Positions 1 through 9,799 are shown, counted from the first letter of the stretch. The stretch is 28,198 bases of DNA from CAZCPB01 sp044223975 (GCA_044223975.1 JBGALI010000033.1:1-28198), one strand, 5' to 3'. A program made the numbers and translations. The notes: a model not told the origin generated them from the letters alone.

Positions 1-242
1 CCCAGAAGATCCAGCGCCTGGCGGCCGAGCGGGCCGAGATCGACAAGGACCAGAACCGCATCCGCGAGAACATGAAGACGGTGGGCCAGCAGGCCTCGGT
101 CTACGCGCGGTACCTGCAGAAGTTCACCGAGCAGGAGAACCGGGTGGAGGCGATCGACGCGGACGTGAAGACCACGCAGGCCGACCAGCAGCGGCTGGAG
201 GCGGAGCTGGCCGAGTACCTGCGGACGCTCAACGTGGAGTAG
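1..242 (+). CDS. C-terminal end of a coiled-coil protein (partial)
   Basis: An open frame enters from the left edge (first full codon at 3) and ends at TAG 240-242, giving 79 residues. The piece is rich in Glu, Gln, Arg and Ala, with regular heptad-like spacing (for example QRLAAERAEIDKDQNRIREN), so it should form a long helix or coiled coil. The pattern of a QxRIREN stretch, then RYLQKFTEQE and a final Glu/Asp-rich helix resembles the C-terminus of DUF4139-type surface proteins. That match rests on a short segment and is tentative. The gene ends 4 nt before the left inverted repeat of the next unit. Function cannot be assigned from this fragment. Confidence 0.7.
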   Translation, partial: QKIQRLAAERAEIDKDQNRIRENMKTVGQQASVYARYLQKFTEQENRVEAIDADVKTTQADQQRLEAELAEYLRTLNVE

Positions 243-246
243 GGCG

Positions 247-285
247 GTGGGGAATGGGCAGTAGGCAATGGGCAGTGGGCAGTGG
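247..285 (+). repeat. Left GGGCAGT heptad repeat / inverted repeat
   Basis: Degenerate 7-nt units (GGGCAGT, AGGCAAT, GGGCAGT, GGGCAGT) run in tandem. The outer 26 nt pair with the right repeat near 716-741. Repeats of this style commonly surround four-helix-bundle genes in diverse bacteria (family knowledge, recalled and not checked here). Confidence 0.7.
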
Positions 286-297
286 GGAAAACCAAGA

Positions 298-705
298 ATG
301 GCGACCGAACCATCACCGGTCGGGATCAGTGGCCGAACGAGGGTCATCTCGTCCTATCGGGATTTGGAAGCTTGGCGCGGTGCGATGGACCTCGTTGAGG
401 AGTGCTATCACCTGGCGCGCGAGTTGCCCAAGGAGGAATTGTTCGCTCTCGGCCAGCAGATCCGCAAGGCGTCCGTGTCGATTCCTGCCAACATCGCCGA
501 GGGCTACGGGAGAGACAACCGGGGCGACTACGTTCATCATCTGCGCATCGCGCAGGGCAGTCTCAAGGAACTGGAAACTCACCTGCTCATCGCGGCGCGA
601 GTGGGTCTGACGGCTGAGAGCCGCATCGCCACCCCGCTGTCAAATTCGGACCGTCTCGGCAGGATTTTGCGATCGCTTATCCGCTCGCTGGAAACCCCGC
701 GCTGA
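298..705 (+). CDS. Four helix bundle protein (23S rRNA IVP family)
   Basis: The 135-residue protein carries the family signature: an SYRDLEAWRGAMDLV helix near residue 20, then a QIRKASVSIPANIAEGYGR segment and a final helix pair. This matches the four-helix-bundle family first seen as ORFs in 23S rRNA intervening sequences (TIGR02436) and related to the Avd accessory proteins of diversity-generating retroelements. No reverse transcriptase or variable repeat is nearby, so an Avd role is not supported here. ATG 298 is chosen because the in-frame start at 268 lies inside the flanking tandem repeat. There is no good Shine-Dalgarno sequence. The molecular function of the family is not settled; binding of nucleic acid or a partner protein is inferred. 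Confidence 0.88.
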   Translation: MATEPSPVGISGRTRVISSYRDLEAWRGAMDLVEECYHLARELPKEELFALGQQIRKASVSIPANIAEGYGRDNRGDYVHHLRIAQGSLKELETHLLIAARVGLTAESRIATPLSNSDRLGRILRSLIRSLETPR

Positions 706-710
706 CTCCT

Positions 711-745
711 CCCGCCCCACTGCCGACTGCCCATTCCCCACTGCG
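711..745 (-). repeat. Right inverted repeat of IVP-like unit
   Basis: Read on the minus strand it contains GTGGGGAATGGGCAGT followed by CGGCAGTGGGG, matching the left repeat in inverted orientation. It ends about 10 nt before the metK stop codon and might also form a long-range hairpin with the left copy. Confidence 0.7.
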
Positions 746-754
746 CGGTTCCCT

Positions 755-1930
<1,176 letters not shown>

Positions 1931-2014
1931 GGTGATCAGCCTCTCTCAACCCGCGCACGCCCCGGGGAACCCTCCCCGCGGACGCGGAATTACCGGGAAA
2001 CCGTGCGAACAGGC

Positions 2015-2043
2015 AGGGTAGCGCGGGGCCGGGGAGGTGGCAA
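2015..2043 (-). promoter_or_regulatory. Candidate sigma70-type promoter of metK
   Basis: On the minus strand TTGCCA (2038-2043) and TACCCT (2015-2020) are separated by exactly 17 nt and point toward metK. The -35 matches the consensus at 5 of 6 positions and the -10 at 3 of 6. It would give a leader of roughly 75-80 nt. Confidence 0.4.
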
Positions 2044-2055
2044 AGCGGTCGGGGA

Positions 2056-2073
2056 CCGGAACATCGTTTCCGG
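2056..2073 (-). terminator. Hairpin downstream of the TMEM175 gene
   Basis: CCGGAA and TTCCGG form a perfect 6-bp stem with a 6-nt loop. The hairpin lies 58 nt after the TMEM175-type stop and just before the metK promoter. It has no U-tract, so it is only a possible terminator. A second small hairpin (TGGCG-CTG-CGCCA) sits at 2095-2107. Confidence 0.35.
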
Positions 2074-2130
2074 ACGGACCCTCCGTGCATTGCGTGGCGC
2101 TGCGCCATCGGAAAAACGGCTCGCACCCCT

Positions 2131-2724
2131 TCACCGGCCCGCGGCGTGGTCCGTCGCGAGAACTCGCTCGATGCGGCGGTCGGGCACGAGCCACATCAGG
2201 GCGACCAGTACGTACAGCCCGGCGGCGATCCAGGGGTACACGAAGGCGGCGCCGATCGCCATCGCATAGAGCACCGGCGAGACCTTGCCCTTGAGGTCGC
2301 GCCCGACGGCCCGGGCGACCGATTCGTTGCCGCGGCAGACCATGATGGACTTCTGCAGGACCCAGTACGCGATCGCGGCCATGAGCAGGACCACGCCGTA
2401 GAGCGCGGTGGGCATCGGCGCCAGGTGGTTCTCGCCCATCCACCCGGTGACGAAGGGGATCAACGAGAGCCAGAAGAGCAGGTGGAGGTTGGCCCACAGG
2501 ATCGGCCCGCTCACGCGCTGCGTCGCGTGCAGCATGTGGTGGTGGTTGTTCCAGTAGATGCCCACGTAGACGAAGCTCAGGGCGTAGCTCAGGAAGACCG
2601 GGAGCAGGGGGACGAGGTCACTCAGCGCCGCGGCCCCGTGCGGGACCTTCAGCTCCAGGACCATGATCGTGATGATGATGGCGATCACGCCGTCGCTGAA
2701 CGCTTCGAGTCTGCCCTTGCCCAT
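2131..2724 (-). CDS. TMEM175-family (DUF1211) potassium channel-like protein
   Basis: The 197-residue membrane protein begins GKGRLEAFSDGVIAIIITIM, the first-helix RxxxFSDG signature of the TMEM175/DUF1211 family, whose characterised members are potassium-permeable channels lacking the classical selectivity-filter sequence. About six hydrophobic segments can be seen, including helices around residues 35-55, 80-95, 105-125 and 150-180. A tryptophan- and histidine-rich stretch (YWNNHHHMLHA) lies after helix 2. ATG 2724 has a good upstream AGAGGA. The gene is divergent from the cardiolipin synthase-like gene and upstream of metK. Ion selectivity cannot be judged from sequence alone. Confidence 0.9.
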   Translation of the reverse strand: MGKGRLEAFSDGVIAIIITIMVLELKVPHGAAALSDLVPLLPVFLSYALSFVYVGIYWNNHHHMLHATQRVSGPILWANLHLLFWLSLIPFVTGWMGENHLAPMPTALYGVVLLMAAIAYWVLQKSIMVCRGNESVARAVGRDLKGKVSPVLYAMAIGAAFVYPWIAAGLYVLVALMWLVPDRRIERVLATDHAAGR

Positions 2725-2820
2725 GGGTCCTCTTCGTGGCTTGGGTGAGCGACCGCTTCGGGGACGGGCGCGCGAGGATCGGCGGACCCGAGTGTACTCG
2801 GTGGCGCGACGCCCGACCGG

Positions 2821-2849
2821 TGGACTCCCGGGCCGTTCCCGGGTACACC
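2821..2849 (+). promoter_or_regulatory. Candidate promoter giving a leaderless mRNA for the PLD gene
   Basis: TGGACT (2821-2826) and TACACC (2844-2849) are separated by 17 nt, and the GTG start at 2856 begins 6 nt after the -10. The start region TTGGGCGTGATC is nearly identical to that of the gene at 7435. Confidence 0.45.
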
Positions 2850-2855
2850 TTGGGC

Positions 2856-4337
2856 GTGATCATCCTCGCGGCCGAAGCGGCGGCGCACTCCAACCTTGGC
2901 CTCAGCCTTGCGCTCCTGGCCGTCGACTGGTCGGTGCGCATTGCCCTGTCCGTGCGGGTCATCATGCGCCGGTCGAGCGTGTCGAACACACTGGCGTGGC
3001 TGCTCCTGCTCTTGTTCATCCCGCTGGTGGGAATCTTTTTCTACGCGATGATCGGGGAGAACCGGCTGGGCCGGCGGCGGGCGGGGCGTGCGGCGGACCT
3101 TTCTGCGGAGCTGGAGCACAAGGCGGTCGCCATCTGGACCGCCGCGCACGACGACTGGAGCGCCAAGGGCGCCAGCTACACGACCCTGGCCAAGCTGGGC
3201 ACGGCCGTAAGCGGCCTGCCGCCGCTCCGCGGCAACGAGCTCGAACTGCTCAGCGACGCCAACGTCGTGCTGGACCGGCTCATCGCCGACATCGACGCGT
3301 CCAAGAGCCACTGCCACATGCTGTACTACATATGGATGCCCACAGGGCGGGGCGTGGCGGTCGCCGAGGCGCTGATACGGGCCGCCGAGCGGGGCGTGAG
3401 CTGCCGCGTGCTGGTCGACGCCGTCGGCAGCAAGGCCTTCCTGCGGTCGGAGCTGCCCGACCGCATGACCGCGGCGGGCGTGCGCGTGGTCGAGGCCCTG
3501 CCGGTGAACGCGGTGCGGATGCTCTTTTCGCGGATCGACCTGCGGAACCACCGCAAGATCGCGGTGATCGACGGCCTGATCGGCTACTCGGGCAGCCAGA
3601 ACCTGACCGACGAGACGTTCACGAGCCGCAAGCGGCGGAAGGTCGGGCCGTGGATCGACGCGACCGTGCGGCTGCGCGGGCCGGCGGTAACCGCGCTGCA
3701 GACGGTCTTTCTGACCGACTGGCTGCAGGACAGCGACGAGAACATCGAATCACTCGAGGGCATGCTGCGCCCGTGCGCGCCGGCGGGGGACAGCGTGGTG
3801 CACGTCATCGCCTCGGGCCCCGACGCCCGGCCCGACTCGATCCACCACGCCGTGCTCACGCTGCTGTACTCGGCCCGCGAACAGATCGTGATGAGCACGC
3901 CCTACTTCGTGCCCGACGAGGCGACCAAGACGGCGCTGCAGAACGCCGCCCTGCGCGGCGTGAGCGTCACGCTGATCATGCCCGACCACCTCGACGCGCG
4001 CGTGGTCGCCGCGGCGGCGCGCTCCCACTTTGACGACCTGCTGAACGCGGGCATCAAGATCATGCTGCACGAGGAGGGGCTGCTGCACGCCAAGACGTTC
4101 ACGGTGGACGGGCGCGTCGCCGTGGTCACCAGCATCAACTTCGACGTGCGCAGCTTCCGGCTGAACTTCGAGGCCTCGCTCTTCATCTACGACGAGCGGT
4201 TCGCCCGCACGCTTCTCAGCCTGCAGCGCAAGTACATGGCCGAGAGCACGGAAGTTGTCCCGGAGGAATGGCGCCGGCGCCCCGCGTGGCGGAAGTTCGT
4301 CGACAACACGGCCCAGCTGTTCGGGCCGCTGCTCTGA
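2856..4337 (+). CDS. cls: Cardiolipin synthase-like phospholipase D family protein
   Basis: The protein (493 residues from GTG 2856) has two N-terminal membrane helices (about 12-36 and 45-65) ending in the typical GENRLGRRR junction, then two PLD catalytic HxKxxxxD motifs: HRKIAVID at His232 and HAKTFTVD at His411. Each is followed by the usual SGSQN or SINFD segment. This is the layout of bacterial cardiolipin synthases, which join two phosphatidylglycerol molecules at the inner membrane. The frame stays open upstream to a GTG at 2736. I prefer 2856 because a -10-like element lies just before it, the extra 40 residues look non-native, and the resulting length suits the family. It ends 2 nt from the convergent RluA-like gene. 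Confidence 0.93.
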   Translation: MIILAAEAAAHSNLGLSLALLAVDWSVRIALSVRVIMRRSSVSNTLAWLLLLLFIPLVGIFFYAMIGENRLGRRRAGRAADLSAELEHKAVAIWTAAHDDWSAKGASYTTLAKLGTAVSGLPPLRGNELELLSDANVVLDRLIADIDASKSHCHMLYYIWMPTGRGVAVAEALIRAAERGVSCRVLVDAVGSKAFLRSELPDRMTAAGVRVVEALPVNAVRMLFSRIDLRNHRKIAVIDGLIGYSGSQNLTDETFTSRKRRKVGPWIDATVRLRGPAVTALQTVFLTDWLQDSDENIESLEGMLRPCAPAGDSVVHVIASGPDARPDSIHHAVLTLLYSAREQIVMSTPYFVPDEATKTALQNAALRGVSVTLIMPDHLDARVVAAAARSHFDDLLNAGIKIMLHEEGLLHAKTFTVDGRVAVVTSINFDVRSFRLNFEASLFIYDERFARTLLSLQRKYMAESTEVVPEEWRRRPAWRKFVDNTAQLFGPLL

Positions 4338-4339
4338 GC

Positions 4340-4984
4340 TCAGAACGGCGCAACGGAGCGGAACTGAACGAGCGGCCCGCCGCCGGGTTCGCGGAGCGCC
4401 AGGTGCGTCGCGTGCAGCATGAGGCGCGGTGCCGCGGCGCCCGTGCCGTAGAGCGCATCGCCCACGATCGGGCACCCCAGGCCGCCGGGGCGGGGGGCGG
4501 CGGAATGGACGCGGAGCTGATGCGTCCGCCCCGTGAGGGGCTCAAAGTGCACGCGGGTGCGGTCGGTCTCGCGCGAGAGCACCCGCCAGCTGGTCCGTGC
4601 CGCGCGGCCGTGCACGTAGTCGACGATCTGGACCGGGCGTCGCGTGATGTCGGCGCGCACGGGAAGGTCGACGACGCCCGCATCGCCCGGCACGTCGCCC
4701 TCGAGCAGCGCGGCGTAGTGCTTGGTGACCTCGCGGCGCTCGAACTGGCCGGAAAGATCGCGCTGGGCGTCCTCGTCGAGGCCGAAGATCAGCAGCCCGG
4801 AGGTCTCCATGTCGAGGCGGTGCACCACCAGGGGGCCCCGGGAGCCGGGGAACATCGTCCGCACGCGCGCGGCGGCGCAGTCCTGCTTGGCCTCGCCCTT
4901 CCCGGGCACCGACAGCAAGCCCGAAGGCTTGTCGATCACGACGTAGCGCGGCGTGGCGTGGACGATGCGGAGCAGATCGTTCAC
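4340..4984 (-). CDS. RluA-family RNA pseudouridine synthase
   Basis: The 214-residue protein shows the RluA-type motifs: DKPSGLLSVPG near the N-terminus, the catalytic HRLDMETSG with Asp58, then GRTHQLRVH and a late GDALYG. It should isomerise uridine to pseudouridine in tRNA or rRNA. It has no S4 domain and is close in length to compact RluA/RluC-type enzymes, so the target cannot be predicted. The start is GTG 4984, whose last bases overlap the TGA of the DinB-like gene (GTGA at 4981-4984), a standard arrangement for translational coupling. An upstream ATG at 5104 would lie wholly inside the DinB-like gene and is rejected. Confidence 0.92.
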   Translation of the reverse strand: MNDLLRIVHATPRYVVIDKPSGLLSVPGKGEAKQDCAAARVRTMFPGSRGPLVVHRLDMETSGLLIFGLDEDAQRDLSGQFERREVTKHYAALLEGDVPGDAGVVDLPVRADITRRPVQIVDYVHGRAARTSWRVLSRETDRTRVHFEPLTGRTHQLRVHSAAPRPGGLGCPIVGDALYGTGAAAPRLMLHATHLALREPGGGPLVQFRSVAPF

Positions 4985-5517
4985 GCGAAGATCGACTTCA
5001 TGTGGAGTGCGCGGCGCAGGCACGCGATCTGGCCGGTGTGGTCGCCGTTGTGGAAGATCATGCGCTGCGCCAGCGCCCACAGCGGCGTCTGCCCGTTGCC
5101 CCACGGCACGGGGCGTTCAAGGGTGGCGTCGTCGGCGGCGCGGACTGCCCCGGCGATGCGGTCGCAGCCGTGGTTGTAGATCTCCACGCACCGCGCCAGG
5201 GTGGGGTACTTCGACGGGTCCGCGGCGGGGGTCGAGCCGAAACTGACGGACTCGATGTCGAAGCGATCGGCCGGGCGGACGGAGCCGGGCGGCGCGGATT
5301 TGCCGCTGAAGAAATCGAACTCCGACGGGGGCCGGGCGTCGAACTTCTCCGCCACGCGGTGCATGGTCAGGGCCAGGTGCCCGAGATTCCACGCGACGTG
5401 GTTGGGCAGGCCGGGGGCCTGGCGCGTGTGGTTGGTATCGTCGAACCCGGCGAGGTACCGGGCGAGGAGCACCTTGGTGGCGAGGATGCCTTCGGCGATG
5501 GTTTCGCGGCGGTGCAT
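4981..5517 (-). CDS. DinB-like four-helix metal-binding protein
   Basis: The 178-residue protein fits the DinB/YfiT-like superfamily: a helical bundle with a metal-binding His triad. His47 (in HVAWNLGHL) and His156/His160 (in MIFHNGDHTGQ) are the likely ligands, spaced as in DinB_2 domains, with a C-terminal amphipathic helix. Family members include thiol transferases and damage-induced proteins; the substrate here is unknown. ATG 5517 follows a GGAG 6 nt upstream. The gene is first in a two-gene unit with the pseudouridine synthase (4-nt overlap), though no functional link is evident. Confidence 0.87.
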   Translation of the reverse strand: MHRRETIAEGILATKVLLARYLAGFDDTNHTRQAPGLPNHVAWNLGHLALTMHRVAEKFDARPPSEFDFFSGKSAPPGSVRPADRFDIESVSFGSTPAADPSKYPTLARCVEIYNHGCDRIAGAVRAADDATLERPVPWGNGQTPLWALAQRMIFHNGDHTGQIACLRRALHMKSIFA

Positions 5518-5681
5518 GGGTGCTCCGGTGCGGTGTGCCCGGGGACGCGGCCCCGGAACAGGAGCATACCCCGGGATGGTCCTCGCGAGCGTGGTGCGGC
5601 GCGCCGACCGATCGCGGTGCTCCTAGCGTTGCAGCGCTGGAAGTGTGCGAAACATTCGATGTCCACTGGGAAAGGCACGAG

Positions 5682-6899
5682 ATGGCGTCGTTCAAGAATG
5701 TGGCCGCCGCGGCGGGGTTGATCGGGCTCGTGACGTGCGCGTACGGCCAGGCGTCAGGCACCGCAACCCCCGCGGACGAATCGATGATCGGGGCGCCGGT
5801 GCAACTGACGACCCGCGACAAGTTCGTGAAGGCCGGCGAGGCGTACTTCAGCCCCGACGGAAAGTTCATCATCTTTCAGGCGGTGAGCATCCCCGAGAAG
5901 GGCAAGGAGCCCAGCCCGTTCTACGCCATGTTCCTGGGTGAACTCAAGCGTGACGCGTCCGGCCGGGTGACGGGCCTGGGCGAGACGCGCCAGGTCTCCC
6001 CGCCGGGATCGGCAAACACCTGCGGCTGGTTCCACCCGACCGACCGGGCGCGGATCCTGTACGGCTCCACGATGGACGCACCCTCGGAGAACCAGCCGTC
6101 GGGGTTCCAGGTGGGCACGCGCAGCTACCGCTGGCAGTTCCCGACCGAGATGGAAGTCGCCACACAGTCCCCGCTGTGGCTCGTGCAGGCGTACGGCCTG
6201 AAGCCGGGAACCGACTGCGGCACCGACCACGTCGCGCACCCGGCCTTCAAGCGCGACGGCTACGACGCGGAGTGCTCGTACTCCAAGGACGGGCGGTTCA
6301 TCCTGTACACGCACGTCGAGCTGAAGGTAAAGGAAGAGGGCAAGCCCGGCGTGCCCGACGCGGACATCTGGATCTACGACACCAAGACCGGGGAGCAGCG
6401 CCCCCTGGTGGTGGCGCCCGGGTACGACGGCGGGCCGTTCTTCTCGCCCGACGGCACCCGGATCTGCTACCGCTCCGACCGCAAGAGCAACGACCTGCTG
6501 CAGGTCTACGTGGCGACGCTCAAGCGTGACAACGCCGGAGTGCCGATCGGCATCATCAACGAGCGCGCCATCACCGACAACACCGAGGTGAACTGGGCCC
6601 CCTACTGGCACCCGTCGGGGAAGTTCCTGATCTACGGCAACAGCGGCACGGATCACAAGAACTACGACCTGTGGGTGAGCGAGGTCGGGACCGACGAGCC
6701 GACCGCGAAGCTGCAGAAAAAGCGCATCACCGTCAAGGAAGGCGCGGACATCCTGCCCGCCTTCACCGCCGACGGGAAGTGGCTCATGTGGACCTGCCAG
6801 CGCGGGCCGAAAGTGGAGGGCGAGGAGAAGCCCTCGAGCCAGCTTTGGATCGCGGAGTGGAAGGGCGGGGAGACGCCCTACGCGAACGCGGGCAAGTGA
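5682..6899 (+). CDS. Exported PD40/TolB-like beta-propeller protein
   Basis: The 405-residue protein starts with a Sec-type signal peptide (about residues 1-24, ending AYGQA), so it is probably periplasmic. At least five PD40-like blades are visible: YFSPDGKFIIFQ, YSKDGRFILYTH, FFSPDGTRICYRSDR, WHPSGKFLIYGN and FTADGKWLMWTC. Such WD40-like propellers resemble TolB and usually serve as protein-interaction scaffolds. No enzymatic domain is attached. ATG 5682 is preceded by AAAGG and starts exactly at the signal peptide; the frame is open further upstream but encodes nothing family-like. No Tol or Pal gene is adjacent, so a Tol role is not implied. Confidence 0.88.
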   Translation: MASFKNVAAAAGLIGLVTCAYGQASGTATPADESMIGAPVQLTTRDKFVKAGEAYFSPDGKFIIFQAVSIPEKGKEPSPFYAMFLGELKRDASGRVTGLGETRQVSPPGSANTCGWFHPTDRARILYGSTMDAPSENQPSGFQVGTRSYRWQFPTEMEVATQSPLWLVQAYGLKPGTDCGTDHVAHPAFKRDGYDAECSYSKDGRFILYTHVELKVKEEGKPGVPDADIWIYDTKTGEQRPLVVAPGYDGGPFFSPDGTRICYRSDRKSNDLLQVYVATLKRDNAGVPIGIINERAITDNTEVNWAPYWHPSGKFLIYGNSGTDHKNYDLWVSEVGTDEPTAKLQKKRITVKEGADILPAFTADGKWLMWTCQRGPKVEGEEKPSSQLWIAEWKGGETPYANAGK

Positions 6900-6906
6900 T
6901 CGCGGC

Positions 6907-6926
6907 TCATGGCCCCGCGGCCATGA
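6907..6926. terminator. Bidirectional hairpin between convergent genes
   Basis: TCATGGCC and GGCCATGA form a perfect 8-bp stem with a CCGC loop. It lies 7 nt after the PD40 gene stop and 28 nt from the end of the opposing VOC gene. No U-tract follows on either side. Confidence 0.5.
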
Positions 6927-6954
6927 CGCGACGCACAAGTGGATGTCGATCGGC

Positions 6955-7359
6955 TCATCGCCCGTGGGCCTTGCGAGACTTGGCGCGCGGAGCAGGGCGC
7001 GGCTTGCGCTTGAGCCCGATTGCCACGGGGTGCATGGGCTGGTACAGGCCCATCTCGCCGCCGCCGGGGACCTTGAACGACGTCACGAGCCCGTAGCCGC
7101 GGTCCTTGACGGGGCTCGTAAAGCTGACGCCCTTCTTCTTGAGCTGGGCCACGGTCTTCTTGACGTCGTCGCACATGAGGTGCAGCTCGTGGCGTGGCTC
7201 GTCCTCGGTCGGGTGCATCCCGATCTCGGCGGGTGGCAGGGCGAAGATGAGCCAGCCTCGTCCGGCGTCCACGGAGGGAAGCCCGAGGACGTCCTTGAAG
7301 AATGATCGCGTCGCCTCAGCGTCCTTGGCGTAGAGCAGTGCGTGAACGCCGGTGATCAT
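6955..7359 (-). CDS. VOC (glyoxalase/bleomycin-resistance fold) family protein
   Basis: The 134-residue protein has a vicinal-oxygen-chelate module: MITGVHALLYAKDAEATRSF at the N-terminus with a typical KDVLGLP motif, HELHLMCDD in the middle and EMGLYQP near the end. These carry the His/His/Glu positions expected for metal binding. It lacks signatures for a particular enzyme, so the substrate is unknown. The C-terminal 20 residues form a Lys/Arg/Pro/Ala-rich basic tail, unusual for the fold, which might bind nucleic acid or be disordered. ATG 7359 has AGGAG 7 nt upstream; the longer frame to 7545 is unlikely. Confidence 0.87.
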   Translation of the reverse strand: MITGVHALLYAKDAEATRSFFKDVLGLPSVDAGRGWLIFALPPAEIGMHPTEDEPRHELHLMCDDVKKTVAQLKKKGVSFTSPVKDRGYGLVTSFKVPGGGEMGLYQPMHPVAIGLKRKPRPAPRAKSRKAHGR

Positions 7360-7423
7360 GGGGCGGCTCCTGGATGGCCGCGGCATCATACCCGGCGCGG
7401 CCCTCGCGCCCGATCGGGAGACG

Positions 7424-7429
7424 TATCCT
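7424..7429 (+). promoter_or_regulatory. -10 element immediately upstream of ATG 7435
   Basis: TATCCT ends 5 nt before the start codon, which places the expected transcription start on or next to the ATG. No convincing -35 is visible at 16-19 nt upstream. There is no Shine-Dalgarno sequence. Confidence 0.5.
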
Positions 7430-7434
7430 TGGGC

Positions 7435-8382
7435 ATGATCTCCCGCTGCACCCGGACGTTGATGACGGGTCTGGTCGACTTCGCGGGGCTCTTCCCGCCG
7501 GCGCGCCTGGCGATGACCGCGGCCTGCGAGGAGTACCTCCGGCACTCGATGTCGGAGTTTGAGTGGGCCCTGGGACGGTTCATCTGCCCGGTGTCACGCC
7601 TGGCCGAATTCGAAAAGGCCGCGTCGATCCTGCTGCCGGGCACCGCGGCCACCAGCGGGTACCGCGAGCGTGCGGCAGGAGAAGCGTGGCGGATCTCCGC
7701 GCTCATCGACGCGCCCGACATCGCGGGCCTCGACCTGGCCCTCGACCAGATCGACGCGTTCAACGCGGCGCACGCGCGCGAAGAGAACGGCCTGGCCGTG
7801 ATCGACATGGTCGAGATCAAGGCGCCCGCGCCGGGGTTCATTGACGAGGCCATGGATGTGATCCCCGAGGACGTGTTCCCGTTCTTTGAGTTCCCGATCG
7901 CGGGGGACTGCCGCGGCTTTGTTGCCGCGCTTGCCGGCAACAACGCCGGCGCGAAAGTGAGGACGGGGGGCCTGACTCCGGAGGCCATTCCTCGCACGCC
8001 CGACCTTGCCGCGTTCCTCCACGCGTGCTCGCGGGCCGACGTGCCGTTCAAAGCGACGGCGGGGCTGCACCATCCCGTGCGGTCGGAGCTGCCGCTGGAC
8101 TCGACGCCGGGGGCACCGGTCGCGCTCATGCACGGGTTCCTGAACCTCTTTATGGCAGCGGCGCTGGTCAAGGTGCGGGGGCTCGACGAGCGCTTGACCT
8201 GCCTGGCCCTCGACGACCGCGTGGAGGGCAGCTTCCGCTTCAGCGAGACCCAGGCGGGGTGGCACGAACACTCGGTGGACGCGGCGGAACTGGCCCGGGT
8301 TCGCGAGTCGTTTGCCCTGTCGTTCGGCTGCTGCTCGTTCGAGGAGCCTCTGAACGACCTCCGCGAGATGGAACTGCTGTAA
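7435..8382 (+). CDS. Conserved protein of unknown function (possible TIM-barrel)
   Basis: The 315-residue protein is soluble, without signal peptide or membrane helix. I do not recognise a named enzyme. Several segments look like barrel active-site strands and loops: FFEFPIAGD, AGAKVRTGG (about residues 175-185) and PFKATAGLHHPVR (about 205-218), followed by MHGFLNLFMAA. The alternation of beta-like and helical segments and the glycine/histidine-rich loops suggest a TIM-barrel with phosphate- or metal-binding loops; this is inference only. I recall similar uncharacterised proteins with KxRTGG and TAGLHHP motifs in several phyla. Start ATG 7435 is supported by the adjacent -10 element. Confidence 0.85.
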   Translation: MISRCTRTLMTGLVDFAGLFPPARLAMTAACEEYLRHSMSEFEWALGRFICPVSRLAEFEKAASILLPGTAATSGYRERAAGEAWRISALIDAPDIAGLDLALDQIDAFNAAHAREENGLAVIDMVEIKAPAPGFIDEAMDVIPEDVFPFFEFPIAGDCRGFVAALAGNNAGAKVRTGGLTPEAIPRTPDLAAFLHACSRADVPFKATAGLHHPVRSELPLDSTPGAPVALMHGFLNLFMAAALVKVRGLDERLTCLALDDRVEGSFRFSETQAGWHEHSVDAAELARVRESFALSFGCCSFEEPLNDLREMELL

Positions 8383-8389
8383 TCGACGG

Positions 8390-8410
8390 CGCCCGAGGGG
8401 TTCTCGGGCG
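8390..8410 (+). terminator. Hairpin after the conserved unknown gene
   Basis: CGCCCGAG pairs perfectly with CTCGGGCG (8-bp stem, GGGTT loop) starting 8 nt after the stop codon. No U-tract follows, so termination is likely but unproven. Confidence 0.5.
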
Positions 8411-8566
8411 TCTCCCGGGGCTATCGCTCAAGCGGGCCTTCCGACGGGTCGAATCGACTAGGTTTCGAAAACCGAACTCCGGGGCCCGGCCGAGCGTCGA
8501 ACCTTTGAGAGCGGACGCCCGAATGGACACACGGGGATCTCAGGACGCCGCAGGACGCCGGCAGCC

Positions 8567-9670
<1,104 letters not shown>

Positions 9671-9788
9671 ACGCGGCTGCGTGGTGCGCGAGCGGCATGT
9701 CATTGCCACGGCCCGTTCTCTCGCGAATTCTGGATCTCTTTGCCCGCTCGTTCCGGCCGCCATCGACGCGCGCCCGACGCCCAGTTCC

Positions 9789-9794
9789 TACGAT
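9789..9794 (+). promoter_or_regulatory. -10 element immediately upstream of GTG 9800
   Basis: TACGAT is separated from the GTG start by 5 nt, the same geometry as at 7424. No clear -35 is visible. Confidence 0.4.
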
Positions 9795-9799
9795 CGATC

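Larger units (their letters stand above)
247..741 (+). mobile_element. IR-flanked four-helix-bundle (IVP-like) gene unit
   Basis: A 16-bp perfect inverted repeat (GTGGGGAATGGGCAGT at 247-262, its complement at 726-741) extends inward to 24 matches in 26 and encloses one gene. The unit occupies nearly all the space between the stop of the upstream gene (242) and the stop of metK (755). Genes of this family occur inside 23S rRNA as intervening sequences and as dispersed intergenic copies. The flanking repeats suggest the gene and ends could move or have moved together. No transposase is present, and no target duplication is obvious. Confidence 0.45.

Noticed and set aside
247..290. Tandem GGGCAGT units as a CRISPR or VNTR locus
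   Set aside because: Units are 7 nt, degenerate and have no spacers; they are better explained as ends of the IVP-like unit.
298..705. Avd protein of a diversity-generating retroelement
   Set aside because: No reverse transcriptase, template repeat or variable repeat is nearby.
1931..2130. Possible SAM riboswitch before metK
   Set aside because: I read the minus strand for known SAM or SAH aptamer cores and found none; a covariance-model search would be needed to exclude it fully.
5754..6938. Minus-strand open frame of 394 codons
   Set aside because: Antisense to the PD40 propeller gene, which has a signal peptide and repeats.
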